From Clavulina sp. PMI_390 (taxonomy: Eukaryota; Basidiomycota; Agaricomycetes; Cantharellales; Hydnaceae), in assembly GCA_015039315.1 (NCBI GenBank), contig WIDE01000012.1, forward strand, positions 297,569 to 361,568: 64,000 bases of DNA. The letters are read 5' to 3'. The notes below the pieces were generated by a model, which saw only the letters and a program-made list of their open reading frames with translations, ran no database searches and was not told the DNA's origin. A program made the translations under genes and the position numbers. Below, in pieces: positions 36,432 to 49,206 of this stretch. Within the stretch, counting starts at the first letter, position 1; each line of letters begins with the position of its first letter.

Positions 36432-37596
36432 ATGCGTGCACGTTTTGCACCTCTCAATACGTTGCGTGGTCTCCGCAGCGTTAAACCAAGTGCTAAGCCA
36501 TATGCATTTGAGAACCAACGCCGGGCAATGAGCTCATCGCCGCCTACATCATCACACAGTGCCTTCGTCTGGCAGGTAAGAAGACGAATCTCTCTACTTC
36601 TAGCGCAATTAGACAGAATCACGACGATTCTCTTCCCATATATCGATTGACTTCCCCGTTAGGCTGGAGGGGCTCTCATGGTTCTCGGCGGGGTAAGTGA
36701 GTCGCACCCTTCTGGAAGCGAGATTTTGACACATCAATCTGTCTTGCGTTCAACGGGCCATTTTCAATCCAGGTGGCACTGCTACTCAATCCGAGCCGTC
36801 CTATGGCCGACCCCAAGGCTGCTGCTGCAGACCCACTTGGCGGAAAGGTACATTTTTTTTTTTAGCTTTTGTCCGTTAATACGTCACCCTCCGTGTAATG
36901 ACGGTGTGTCTATGTTAGCAATCGACCAACCCAGTCGATCCCGAAATTGCTGCTTCAATCAAACGCAGCCTGGTAAGCTTCATTGCAGCTCGCATCCGTA
37001 CATTCTCCTCGCAGCAAAAACTTTAACGCAACCTCTCATTTGCGCAATTCAGGAGGCTGACGCCCCCAAGGTTGCGAAAGTCGCGGAAGAGTCATCACCG
37101 TCGTCTGGTCCCACTAGTGACACCTCTTCTGTGAAGGGCTCTCTCCACCAGGCAATCGTGAGTGATTAGGCGACCTATTGGCCATAATAAAACGTGGGAC
37201 TTGTTATTGATTTCAGCTTGACATATTCATTAGATCGCTGATTCGCCCATCGATGCTCGCAATGCTGAAGCTATGTCGGCTCCGAATGGCGTCCAAGATG
37301 GGATCAAGCAAGCGATGGTAGGCCGCATAATGCAGCTAAATTTGCATCATGGCATATTAACTTTTCTGTGTACACTGCATCAAGAATTCCGACATTCCCA
37401 ATATGGCGAAGAAACAAGAAGAGAAGAGCTCCACCGATGCCGGCGCCAGTCTCCAGCAGGCTCTTGTGAGTGTTCCGCTCCTCTGTGTTCGCATCATGTT
37501 CTCCATGACGCGGCGTTGTATTGACCACTACCCTACTTGTAGAAAGCCGATATCCCAAAGGCTGCCAAGAAGGCCGAGGAGGGTGTTTCAGCGTGA
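36432..37596 (+). CDS. Unrecognised protein of eight small exons, probable mitochondrial targeting
   Basis: I do not recognise this family. Eight exons (36432-36575, 36663-36692, 36773-36847, 36919-36972, 37053-37157, 37234-37317, 37385-37465, 37543-37596) join to 208 residues; every intron is phase 0. The N-terminus (MRARFAPLNTLRGLRSVKPS) is Arg-rich without acidic residues, like a mitochondrial presequence. Exons 2-3 encode a hydrophobic segment (AGGALMVLGGVALLLNP) that could span the inner membrane. Exons 5-8 look like units of one repeat. Each starts with [AS]D-x-P after one residue (EADAPKVAK, IADSPIDAR, NSDIPNMAKK, KADIPKAAKK). Units 5-7 end in LHQAI, IKQAM and LQQAL just before the splice site. 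The tail is Lys/Ala/Glu-rich. A structural or assembly role in mitochondria is possible but only inferred. Confidence 0.7.
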
Positions 37597-37910
37597 ATGA
37601 AACAGATGACGTGCAGCTCCAGAGCGCGTCTTAGAGTGTCTGCCATGTATCACTACCTGAGTCCATATCAATACACGAGGATAGAAACTTCCACTTACGC
37701 AATGCTGGGACATGCTTGGGTTTGGGAGAGTGAGCAGTACACAATCGTACGCATGAGGGTGGATCGATGGAGGCTGGAACACATGTAATCTTGTAATACT
37801 AAGTGTTACACTTTACATCGACTGGGTGATAAAAAAACTGACAATGCTGTACAAAAATATAGAAGGGAGACTAAAGCTACCGATAGCAGGTTACTAAATG
37901 TCCCCGTTTC
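37597..37910. other. Convergent spacer
   Basis: 314 bases between two converging genes; A/T-rich near 37800-37870, fitting 3' untranslated ends. No gene is seen. Confidence 0.4.
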
Positions 37911-39381
37911 CTAGGCAGCGGTAGGCTGTTCAGCTTGAGGAGCGAGACGGACACCGTGACGGCGCTCTCCTCCCTTCACGTAGTCCACAATGGCGCTCTA
38001 TTAGGGGAAGCAGGAGGTTATTTCTCGTCAGCCTGGGACCAGAAACATGAGTGTCCAACAATACGTACGTGGGCGGTCACTCGGTTGTCCCAGATCACAA
38101 CGGTGTTGGGCTGCCACTATAAAATTGAGGGAGGCTGTTTGAGACCGACCCCTAGGTCTCTGGATAATCTAAACCGTGACTAACCTTGACACGCAAGTGA
38201 GCATCGAGGGCTTTAGCCGTTTCGTCGTACAGGAACTTCAACAGGTTATCTGTTCAGGTCAATCGAATACCCCGTAAATTTGTGGTATAAAATGGAGGTA
38301 ATCAATTCCAGACTTACCACTCTCCTCCCTCTTGAGCTCTACAATCCTTGTCGTAAACTGATAGTTGACGTATAGCGCCTCTTCACCCGTGACAGGGTGC
38401 TTCCTAATGACGGGGTGTACATTCTCCACAGGCTCACGACGAACGACTCCTCCTCGACGCCCGGAACGACTGTAATCGGCTTGAGCGACAGCAGAGTGAA
38501 CAGCCGTGAGTGTGCGCAGGAATGCGACAAAGGCGGGAGAGAATCGCTTGAGAGAGGCGACCTGGGAAATGAACATGGTGTCGCCGCCCGTTGATGCTGA
38601 GAGTCGCGGCAGGCAATGATATGAAACGAATTAAGATATAAGGGAGAGACGCAGCGAGGGTTCAAACTCACGTTGATCGACAAGCCAGAATGTGGTCAAT
38701 CCGGGAGGCTGCTTCTCGTACGAAACGTCAGAGTGCCAGGTGCTGGTCGCTAGATAGTCATTGCGCTCGTAATTGTATACGTGATCCTTCGCTCTGTAGA
38801 CAAGATGTAGCTCTGGGTGGCCTTCGGGGTGTCCAGAAGTTGGATGGATGTGCAGGCGTCCAAAGTAGCTCCCGAAATCTTTCCATTGATCAATAGATGC
38901 GTCCAACCACTGGAAAGACGGTACATAAGTTTGCTTGGGGAGCTTCAAAGACAACAGAACATACGTTCTCTTGATCCCTAAATACGACCACACCCTTTTG
39001 GGCGACGAAGAGAGCTAGCTCATCCCGCTCATCATTGTTTAGGCTCAATAGATCGACGCCGTGCACCTCCGTCCCAACTGAAGGAGTGAGTTCGATCGTC
39101 TTTGCCTCTCGAGACGTCAAGAAAGAGTTAGGGTTCTCATGATTGAGGGCGCGGTGACCCGGATCGACGTGCTCGAATAGCTCTAGTGGAGGGTACTTCT
39201 CGCTGGGGTCGAAAACAGGCAAGAGATGAGCGTATTTGTAGTTCTCTGTTCCACCGAGGGTTTGCCCATTAGTCGGCGGTGGGGGAACGGGGTTCGCGGT
39301 CGGAGTTGGGCCTGAGGGCTTGATGGAGAGTTTCTCTAGCTCAGGAGCTGGGGTAAGAACCTCAGTGGCGATCGAAGGCAT
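37911..39381 (-). CDS. TauD/TfdA-type 2-oxoglutarate/Fe(II) dioxygenase
   Basis: Fungal taurine/sulfonate dioxygenase-like enzyme, which uses 2-oxoglutarate and oxygen to release sulfite from sulfonates in the known members. Start at 39381 (MPSIATEVLTPAPELEKL). A Pro-rich leader is followed by ELTPSVGTEVHGVDLLSLN and GVVVFRDQEN. After an intron come WLDASIDQWKDFGSYFG and the iron-binding HxD in TSTWHSDVSYE. Then STGGDTMFISQ (after another intron), VENVHPVIRKHPVTGEEALY and the distal histidine region (TVVIWDNRVTAH). The 2-oxoglutarate-binding arginine is in the last exon (GERRHGVRLAPQAEQP), with the stop at 37911-37913. At least six exons. Substrate specificity cannot be read from the sequence; related enzymes act on alkyl sulfates or chlorophenoxy acids. 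No signal peptide is seen, so it is probably cytosolic. Confidence 0.88.
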
Positions 39382-40020
39382 TGTCAGTGGGCTGCGATGG
39401 ATATCGGGGCTGGAGGTTGTGGCGGAGGTAGTGGCGACTCCTCGGAAGGGTGTGTTTATATATCGTAGACTGGCTATTCATCACGAGATTGGTGCACATT
39501 ATGAGCAGTACCGAAGCAGCTCGCCACCAAGCACGCCATTCGGCACGAATCGGCATCATGCAGCCAAAACTTTTCCGATGGAGCTCGGTCCATAGCACAT
39601 CTATACAATATTCCATTCAGTGATAGGGTGAAATTTCTGGCGAGAAATCTACTACACACCGACTTTGTGCCCAAGAAGTACGCACATGATCAGCAGAGTT
39701 TAGTCATAAGCCTGAGAGCTGGATACTATTTGGGGATCTCATTCGCGCAGAAAGGGGCTCTATGCATTATAATGAGAAACCTGATCCCACAAGAGATGGT
39801 AGATTGGGATCGATTGATGTTGCAAGAAGGGAACTTTGGTGGCAAGTGGCAGATCTTTCTGCTCACGCGGCGTGGGAAATTCCGAGCAGACAGGAATCAT
39901 TGATCGTTTTCTTGGATGTAGGTTCTTAGTCTCAATGGTGGAGAGTACATGTACGGTAACGATAAAAAGATCAAAGCAAAGAGGAAAGCACAATCTATGG
40001 AGCCCACGAATATTCATTCG
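39382..40020. other. Spacer dioxygenase / alpha-actinin
   Basis: 639 bases. A plus-strand open frame at 39628-39903 has no family features and looks random. The promoter of the dioxygenase gene and the 3' end of alpha-actinin are expected here. Confidence 0.4.
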
Positions 40021-43000
40021 TCAGGAGTTGAAAACGTGATCCAACCAACTCTCGTAGTCATAAGCATTTGCGTCTGACTCGGTTCGTGGCATCGCCTCAC
40101 GGAGGTACTCGATCGCTGCGGGAGGTAGTAGGGCTGCCTTCAGATCCAATTCAGTTACATATGGCTATAATGATAAGATAAATCAGTAAATAGTATCAAG
40201 GAAGCTAGTACGTGCATGACCTTGTCCTGTGCCAATCCACGGAATGCGTCCAGCAATTGGTCTGAGGAAGCGGTCTGATCTTCCGTGATATCCACCTGAA
40301 TATGACGAAGCCGACATCTCAGTAATCATAATAGTCTGTACCGAGATGTTTTGTTGCTTACCAGGAGGTTGATGAACGCCTCAAACGTGACATCTCCGTA
40401 CTCATCCGTGAGCTGCTGATGTATTGCATTCAGGTCTTCGTCCTATTGGATGAATAACGGGTCATGGAATCGATGTGTTAGTGCATACGCGATCTCCAGA
40501 TCCACAGTCGCACATACCGAGTACACTATCCCAAGACTGGCCAGCGCGCCGGTCATCTCTTGGACACCGAGTGTGTTGTTCCCATCTCGGTCGAAGTATC
40601 GGAATGTGCTCTCAAACTGCTCGAGCTGTGCCGGTGTGAGGTTTGACATATTTCTCGCTACAATCTGTTTTACCGGAAAGATTGAATAGAAATCCAATGA
40701 CCAGTCGGCGATTACTGCGGCATGGTACTGGAATGGAGCCTACCTGGTTATCAATGAACTTGATCTTCTTCACGACCGTGTGCTGCACAAGCTTGAGCTC
40801 AAAGTCAAGATCAGCATGAGAAAATACAGTGTAGTCGTTCTCCTCGATGTTTGCCTCGAGGAGTTCCTCCTCGATAGTGGCAACATCCTCGAGTGCTAAC
40901 AAGAGCGGAGACAGCTTGGTCTGGATGAAAGAAATTTGATCCTGTTGCGACTATGGGGTGCCTGGGTAAGAAAACGACCGTTGGTCGAGGACGAAGAAAA
41001 GGCGTACTTCGAGTGAGCCAGCCATGGAGGAGATTTCAGTCGATATTGTGCGGAGATGGTGCTCAAAATCATTGGCTGCCTTCGCGAACTTCTTCCGAAG
41101 CGACTCTTTGATACTTTGGAAAAAAGTGCACAGCCTGGTGAGTATTTCTCGGGCTTGGGAGGGAACTTGGGACATACTTTCGGATCTCGGCGTTTATCCT
41201 TCGTGAATGCTTCGCTTCAGCATCAAGGAGCCCCACCCAAGCGGCTTCCATATCCTACAGATAACGAATATAAGCACCAACAACAACCGTGAGGGATACA
41301 AAAACATACCTCCAAATCCAGTCCTGGTGGTGGAATATACGGTCGCAAATTGTACGTCTTCAGCTTCGTTTGCACATTGCCGAACAAGCTAGCAAGGTCT
41401 TGCTTCTCCGTGACCCATTCGCGCTTAAGCGTTTGTTTGTACGTATTGAAATCGCTGGAATGCGCCATGGCGTCGGCGTAAAATCCCGCAAAGGTCACAT
41501 CTTTCCATTTTTGGATGGTGTGCTCGATGGAGGCAAGTAGCTGAGGTAGTAAGGTCATGTCAGGAAATGAGGGTAGTTACTCGTGGATCCAAGTGGAGGA
41601 GAAATCAAGGGGACAGGGTGTATGTACTCACATTTCGCATCCGTTCTTCATAATCGTTGCGACTTGCCCACACTGATTGCATGAGCTCAGCAAACTTCTC
41701 TACTCTTCGTGACACCGTTTCGGCTTGGTCTAGAAATATAGCTTCAGTAATCACCATTTACACCAAGTGGAAATTCAACCCTTACCCATTGACGAGAACG
41801 CATGGAAAAAGCAAGCGACATAAGTCATCACACTCCTTTCGTCCGGCGGTCTGGCATCACAAAGATCCTCCACTTCCAGCAGTTGCTAATGAGAATAATA
41901 ATTGGGTTCTTTGAGACAACGGGCTGCTGGAAAAAGGTAACAAACTTACAGGTATCCCCAAATACTCTTGGGCTACCTGGAAAGCTTTTCTGGTGTTACC
42001 GTGACGATCATTCTGAGGACAAGAGGCTGGACATCAACGGTATATTCAAATATTGCTGCGAGGCACTTACGAAGTCCAAAGAATAAAAATCCAGAAGCTC
42101 TGGCCGATGGCGATGTATAAGAGCACACCTGGGGGCAAATAGAGCCATTAGTCAACAGCAGAAGCAGGTGAGAGACAGAGTACGGTAACTGGATAAGCAA
42201 CACATACAATGCTAATCCATCACTCCAGCTATACGTGAAGTTATCCACTTGAACCTGCTCATAAGGCGCAGTTTGTCGCTGGCACCACAGAAGAAGACCC
42301 TCCTTGGCTGAAACGCCTTCCTCGCTGAGATGAACACATCAGCAGCAGCGAATCCACTCAGACAGGAGAATGGCGGACCTGATATCAGCAATGGTAAACC
42401 GCAGAATTAGCATCCATATCATTCCCAGAATAAGCTTGAGGTTCCCATCAATGATGTCTTGAGCAATTCATGTCCGTCAGCGCGCAAGAAATTTTCTCAC
42501 AGCCATATGATTGACGAGGCGTACCGACGGGTCCAATGTTGGTTAACTTGATGCCCCGGGACGCGATGAAATCGAGGGCTTTGTTGACGTTTTCTGCTTT
42601 CTGGATGCGCATTCGGGGGACTTTGTTATACCGGCCTAACGAGACGTCACCTAGGATAGGAGTTGTTGGTCATTACCGAAGAATCAAGGGAGGTTGTTGG
42701 GCCGCACCCATGATTTCCTAAAATCACTGGAATCAATTTTGATACGAAAAAGATGAGGGTTTTCGAAGCGGGGGCGTGCGCACCATGAGTTGTATTAACC
42801 GGACTCCATCCGAGAGATCGGTGGCCAACGATTTCTGGGAACCAACAACTCAATCAGCGAGATAATGAATTAAAACCCACGCTCTGGGATCTCACCATCG
42901 GCGGGTAGTTGTGCGCTTCCAGTTTCGTGTTCAGCCTTGAAATATATGCATGTTCAACACCCCGGCCAACAACACAACATGAACCCCTTGGCTCTCGGGG

Positions 43001-43046
43001 AGAACAATCACCATTTACAAAACGTTCTTTCTTGAATCGAGTCCAT
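40021..43046 (-). CDS. Alpha-actinin
   Basis: Actin cross-linking protein of the contractile ring and actin cables. The start at 43046 ([12 protein letters not shown]) joins over an intron to [13 protein letters not shown], the classic first helix of a calponin-homology domain. The CH1 end is seen as [21 protein letters not shown]2 carries [29 protein letters not shown] and [18 protein letters not shown] rod of about two spectrin-like repeats follows ([13 protein letters not shown] ... [10 protein letters not shown]). The C-terminal calmodulin-like part has one canonical EF-hand loop ([12 protein letters not shown] at about 40565-40600), a second degenerate EF-hand region ([20 protein letters not shown]) and the end [13 protein letters not shown]. 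Many small exons; borders in the CH region are approximate. It shares a 164-base divergent promoter with POB3. Confidence 0.9.
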
Positions 43047-43210
43047 TAAGAGTCAGTATGTTCGATGCGAGTGAGTGGAGTGGTAGCGCGGGTCGTGGTG
43101 TCAGGTGGTAAAGCAGGAGAGGGATCTGGGTTGCGCAGGATGGAGGCGTTATTTGGCCTTGTTGACACCGCTCATTGCTCCTCCTCGACGCACCATCGCG
43201 CGCGTGCAGT
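43047..43210. promoter_or_regulatory. Divergent promoter alpha-actinin / POB3
   Basis: Only 164 bases separate the two start codons, so both genes must share regulatory DNA. No TATA box is evident. Confidence 0.5.
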
Positions 43211-45750
43211 ATGACCACCGTGTTTGAAAACATCTATCATGGGCTGAGCAAGGAAGCTGGCGGTGTGTTTTCGCGATCTTGAGCGCGTCATTCGTGATGC
43301 AAGCTGACAAACCATTGACGCGCATGACTTGCTCGACCCACCATATTTCGGGCACTCCTTCGTTTGCATCCACCAGAATTCCGCATGGTGGCGAGTGGTC
43401 TTGGGTGGAAGAGCGCTAATGATCCACAGAAAAGACACACTTTCCAGTCGGCAGATATGAAGTATATCCAGTGGCTCAGGTGACTAGATTTGTGCTGAGT
43501 GGCGAATTCTCAGAATCTTATAACTGCCATACTTGGGAATATCTGCAGGGTAGCACGTAACTATCAGCTTCGGATCATCTTCAATAATGGCGACAGGGAA
43601 ACGTTCGATGGGTTCATGAAAGAGGTACGCCGTCCAGCGCAGGAACCACTTCCTGTACTCCAGCCCATATCTCTTGTCATCTGCAGGATCATGATAAGAT
43701 CGCCTCTCTGGTGAAGCAGCATTTCAATATTGCTCTTGAAACGAAGGAAATGAGCTTCAAGGGCTGGAACTGGGGTGCCTTCGATGTGCAAGGCAAGTCT
43801 ACTCTCTCATTCGCTTTGCACATTGTGTTGTCCCCTCGATCTAACGTCATTTTGCTCTTTCCCATTCTACCTTAGGGCGAGACCTTGCCTTCCTCGTGTC
43901 TAACAAGACTGCTTTCGAAGTCCCTCTGGGCAAAATCGCAAACTCTAACATGGCGGGCAAGAATGAAGTCTCGCTCGAGTTCGCGCTCTCTCAGCCTCCT
44001 CCGAGCGGGAAGCGGAGTCGAGATGACGAGTTGACTGAGATTCGACTCTTCATTCCCAACACCTATGCACGAGACAATGGGGAGGATGGTGAAGCGGAGA
44101 AGATGGATGTGGACGAGGATGTCAATGCTGCTGAAGCGTTCCATGACATGATCAAGGAGAAGGCGGAGATTGGGCAGGTTACGGGCGATGCCATCGCTCA
44201 ATTTGATGATATCAACATCACCACACCCAGGTACGATACAATAGTTTTCTCCCCGTCATGGCTCTAGACTAAACGTTTCGCGCACCACAGAGGTCGCTTT
44301 ACCATCAACATGTACAAGGAATTCCTTCAACTCCGCGGAAAGATGTACGACTACCGTATCACCTACCCCTCCATCACCAAACTGTTCATCCTTCCGAAGC
44401 CGGACGAAGTGCATCTAGCATTTGTCGTATGTGCCGGCCTATTGCTCTTCCTTGGGCCCGTGTAATGATGCGCTTTCACTCCTCAGGTTGGCTTGGATCC
44501 ACCAATCAGACAAGGTCAGACAAGGCATCCGTATATCGTTATGCAAACTTCACAAGAAGAAGAGCTTGAGCTCGAGCTTTCCCTTGAGGAGTAAGTGTGC
44601 AGATTACAATCTCGTCAAGTCTTTCATCTAACGCGTTCTCCGGTCACATCAGGGATGAGATCCAGAAGGAGTACGGGGACAAATTGACAAAGAAGTATGA
44701 CGCCCCCGTGCACGAAGTCCTGTCCAACGTCTTCCGAGGGCTGGTTGGGAAGAAGATCACTGCACCTGCATCCGATTTCTTAAGGTAGCTATCGAGCGCC
44801 CCCGATGTTGCGGTCGTCGATTTCAAGACTGAATATTCTCTTGATTCTGTGTAGCCGAGACGAGCACAGGAGTATTCGAACGAGTCTCAAGGCTGCTCAA
44901 GGAGACTTGTACTTCCTTGATAAGGGACTGCTCTTCCTCGGCAAGCCTGTCACTCATATCGAGTATCAATACATTACCAGCGCTGTCTTCTCCCGGTGCG
45001 TGTTCTCTCTTCGATCCATGAGCACATTTCCTGACAATGCCTCTCTTCATTTCCCTCTTCTAGTGTGGGTAACGCAATGACCTCGGCACGGACGTTTGAT
45101 CTCAAGATCCAAACTGCCAACTCGGAAACCATCTTCAGCAATATCAATAAAGAAGAACAGAACGAGGTGGAGAGGTTCCTTGAGTCCAAGCAGCTTCGCG
45201 TCAAGAGCGAGATCAACGACGATATGTTGTTGGCGGGGACCCGCTTGGACGATGATGAGGATATGGAGAGTGGTGGTGAGAGTGAGAGCGAGGATGATCG
45301 TGATACGCGAGATCGAGGCAAGAACGCCAAGGCTAAGATAAAGCCGAACGGGCCCATGGATGATGATTCCGAAGAGGGTGAGTATTTTGCCTTTCATTCT
45401 TACTTTTCTTTTCCGTGTAAGCTAACCTTCCTCTCTAATCCAACAATCTAGATGAGGACTTCCAAGCTGAATCTTCGGATGAGGGGTCGCCATCCGAAAC
45501 TGACTCGGACTCTGGAGAGGGTGCTGCGACGGCATCTGACGCGAGTGGAGACGAGGACTTTATGAAGCCCAAGAAGAAAAAGAAGGCTGCTGCGGCAGCT
45601 GCAGCTGGTGGTGATGGGGAGGGTGGGGATACGCCAAAGAAGAAAAAGAAAGTGAAAAAGGCTGACAAGGCTGGGGGCCCGCAGGAGGATGGGAACGATC
45701 GCCCAAAGAAGAAGGTCAAGACAAAGAAGGCGGCAGGAGGGGAGGATTAA
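43211..45750 (+). CDS. POB3: FACT complex subunit Pob3 (SSRP1 family)
   Basis: Histone chaperone subunit that, with Spt16, reorganises nucleosomes during transcription and replication. The start at 43211 ([17 protein letters not shown]) joins through short introns to [37 protein letters not shown] and [15 protein letters not shown], the N-terminal dimerisation region. The following domains are the structure-specific-recognition and tandem PH-like parts: [63 protein letters not shown]-type [14 protein letters not shown] and [11 protein letters not shown]. The tail is an acidic domain followed by Lys/Ala-rich basic blocks ([23 protein letters not shown]). No HMG box is present, as in yeast Pob3 and unlike animal SSRP1; the basic tail may replace it or act as a nuclear signal. 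Confidence 0.95.
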
Positions 45751-46388
45751 GCTACTGCTACCGTGTCCTCTTGGCTCTCCCTTGGCTTCTCTTGACTCGC
45801 TTGAGTGTTACATGTATCGCACCACCACGCTATTGCTTTATGATTCACGCGACTGTTTTTCAGCATCATTCATTCTCCACATGGCTTGAATGACCACCAT
45901 CGAGTACTATGTACATCACTTCGGAACCGATGGTACGTCATGTATTGATCGTCGGCGGGGACGAGCAGGCCGTTTGGTGGTTGCTTTCCTCGGAAAAGAA
46001 AAAGAACCCGATCTCCGCAGTAACTCTTACGAGGCAATTCATGGACTGCGCTTTCCCTTCTTGACGTAAATCGTTGTGCCCTGCGGTTACAACAACGAGG
46101 GTGATAACCGTTTTGACGAGTCAGACTTCATCAGCGTGTTTCCTTGGCAAGTGGGGAGATGTGCCGCACTGTTTTCCCGCCCTGGTTTCCGAACAGCAAA
46201 TACGAATATAATATGCAATCAGCTCTATTTGGCCCGAGAACCCGGCCCTGCAATGCATTCAAATCGTGGATGTCAACAAGCGCCAACGGCTTGTCACTTG
46301 TCTCCAACTCCACACACAAAACAGTTTGATTTCTTTCTCAGGAGAGCAAGAGAAGCCTCTCCAGCCTCGTTTTCACTTTTGCGGTCGT
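45751..46388. other. Spacer POB3 / RA-PH gene
   Basis: 638 bases holding the 3' end of POB3 and the promoter of the next gene. No gene is seen; open frames here lack domain features. Confidence 0.4.
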
Positions 46389-49206
46389 ATGGCTCAGTAT
46401 GAACACTTTCAGCCATCGTCGATGCCGACGGTGGATCCTCTCCGCATCAGGAAGCGGAGCCCAGTAACGAGAGAACCAGCCCAGCAGCAGGTCCTGTCGC
46501 GCACCGCCGCACGTGGCACATCCGGTATGGACGCCACAAATCCTTCCTTCTCCCTCTCGATTTCTCTTATGACATGCTGACTCCTTGCTTGTTGTCCTGC
46601 TTGTTCCGTGCGTGATTCCCGGGTGGTGCTACTGTCAACGCCTCGTTCGGGTCATCCTTCCCTCTTTGCCTATGACGCGACCCCCTCCAGCCGCCCAAAA
46701 TGATAGCACGGATGAAGACGACGTCCCACTAGCACGAGCGATTCCCACTGCTCTCCGCGCGCAGAAATCCATGAGAGTTGAATCTCGCTCCCGAGCAATC
46801 AGCACAAGTGGGAGTCGCCGACCTCGCTTGTCAGAACACGTATCTGGGAACACTGAAAGGCGCCCTAGTGGAGTAGATCCTACTGCGCCTCTGCCTGATG
46901 ATCTCGTTCGGCGTCTGCAGACTTTGCAAGCTTCGTCTCCCGTTGCTGGCCCAAGCAGCCCTCCGCCTGCGTATTCCCCACCGTTGGAGAGTCACGCCAC
47001 ATCGGGTGGTGGCCTACCAAGGCGTGCAACAACTCAGCGACGCCCGAACCAGGAGCAAAGCTCTTCGCGTAGCGCTCGTCCTTCTGCTCTAGAACCTCCT
47101 AGCTCAGATGTCCGTCGAGGGCGAACGTCTGGTGAGGACACATCGTTCTCTGCGGGGAGTCCCCCCATGGCCACTGCTTTTCCATCGCGCTCCCAACGAA
47201 CACAAGAGCCCTCTACTGCAACAACTTCCTCGTCTCAGCGTCCTGCTATGCGAGCACGGGCTATGACCCTCAACGCTGCGAGTTCCAACTCTCTACCACC
47301 CAATATCCCAGCTAATAACAAAAGTCGACCACCATCGTGGATTGATTTTCCTGAACCAGACTTTAGTGCACCTCCGAAAGAACGCCGGCCATCAGCTCCA
47401 GCTCCAGCTCCAGTGCCAGCGCCTCATGAACATAGACGCCAGCCATCACGTTCTCAAACTATTGCGCGCTCGCGATCTCGGCCTCCGTCCCCCTCCGGTC
47501 GACATGCCAGCAAACACGGCGCAAGCCCCACCTACGAAAACTTCAATATCCCTCCTCCCCCTCGATCTCCAAGACTGCCACACCCCACCACCACTGCAAC
47601 TCTTGCTCCTCACCACTATCAAAACCAGCCCGTCACTACTCCGCAAAGGCATTCAAATACGACTCATCCTACTGAATACGCTGCATCGCCCTCTGCGGCT
47701 GGCGCAGCAACCGACATGTCGTTCACGAATTCTTCTCACCCCTCCGCTAATGGCACCGATATCGCCAATGCTAAAAATAACGCTAGTAACGTTCCCGGCG
47801 TCGACCACCGGATATTCATCGAGTCCAAGCAAAAGTATGTCAAAGTGCGCATCACGGCGCAGACGCGTGCCGCAGACGTGCTTGCGCGGGTGTCGTCGAT
47901 GCCGGGTGGGCTGTTACGCGGGCCCAACTCGGACGAGCGCGCGATTGGTGGGTGGATGTTGTATGAGGTCGCGGTGGATTTTGGGATGGAGCGTCCTGTG
48001 AGAGAGTATGAGCTTGTGGTGGATGTGTTGGGGACGTGGCCTGCGGGAGCGGGTGCGACGTGGAATGATACGGCTGCTGGGGGAGGTGTGGGTGGTGTTG
48101 GGGGTGTTGGTGCGGATGAAGAGGGAGGAGCTGGTGTGGGTGCTCAGGTGAATTATTTGATTATTAAGAGATCGGGGCTGAGGGGGGCTCTGTCGATGAA
48201 GGTGAGTGATCGAGATCCACGTACGGCGCCTCGTGGAATTGCGGGCTGACTGGGGCGAGGTTCTTGTCTTTCAAACAGCACTTACCAAAATCGTCTCCGA
48301 TTCATGAGGGCACAGTCCAGCATGAGTCAAAGAAGGGCAAGTGGTCAAAGCGGAGTCTCAAGTTGAGAGAGCACTCGCTATTTATCGCCAAGAAAGATGT
48401 ATGTCGCTTTCCCGTCTGTCTATTGTCCGCCGTTTCATATCTAACCCCCCGTGTTTATATCTGCAGGGCAAAGATGAAGTCCATCTTTGCTCGTTGTCTA
48501 ACTTCGATGGGTATTACGTCACGAAACCTCATCGCGCACCCAAGAATTTCGTGTTCGCTGTACGATCAACGGACAATCTCAACATGTTTGAGAACCCGTC
48601 TGATTCGGTACATATCTTCTCGTGCGAGGCCGCGGAGGGTGAAAGGTGGCTAGAGAAGATCCTACTAGCTCGCGTAAGTCAATGCATTCTGAAGATTACG
48701 GAATAATCCGACTGACGCACTTTCCCGAACCAATTTCTCCGTAGTCTTACGTCCTCCGCCAAGAGCGCACAATCCTGTTCGAAAGTCCCTCATCCCCTGC
48801 AGCTCCTAAACCACCACACCTCAATCCTTTCGCGATACCTCCCCATCAACCCACTCCCAGCCCCGTAGCACTCCAACGCAAACCTTCCCTCGGCAACGTT
48901 CCATCCTCTTCCGGCATGCACGTCTCTCGTTCCCAAACACAACGCCGCGCAGCTCCTCCCAGTCGGCCTAGTACATCTGACGGCCGACCGAGCTACTCGG
49001 GCTCTCATCCGAATGTTGCGATTACTGCTGGACGGCCGAGTCTCGGGAGTCGGCCCTCTCCTGGTAGTGGTGCTGGTATGACGCCGGCGTCGCCTGCGAG
49101 AAGGATGAAGCCTGCTGGAGGCCCGCTGATCACGCTGGATTCCACTCAGTGGGCAGAGGGGAGTCTGTTAGCCAATTGGGAGTCAAAGGGCGGTAACCCT
49201 GGCTGA
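46389..49206 (+). CDS. Ras-association and PH domain protein
   Basis: Probable adaptor acting downstream of a Ras-like GTPase at membranes. The proposed start is 46389 (MAQYEHFQPSSMPTVDPLRI), with an intron whose acceptor is in front of the AQNDSTDEDDV exon (about 46690). If that join is wrong, translation could start at 46672 (MTRPPPAAQ). The first 350 residues are disordered and Ser/Pro/Arg-rich. A Ras-association-like ubiquitin fold follows (HRIFIESKQKYVKVRIT ... WMLYEVAVDFGMERPVREYE). The PH domain spans several exons (HEGTVQHESKKGKWSKRSL, LFIAKKDGKDEVHLCSL, NFVFAVRSTDNLNMFE, FSCEAAEGERWLEKILLAR). The C-terminal tail is again Pro/Ser-rich with basic patches and ends LLANWESKGGNPG. The RA-then-PH order resembles the RIAM/lamellipodin group, which links Ras-type GTPases to actin; that role is inferred. 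Confidence 0.8.

Noticed and set aside
39628..39903. A 91-codon plus-strand frame in the spacer before alpha-actinin.
   Set aside because: Composition is unlike the neighbouring genes and no motif is present; probably chance.
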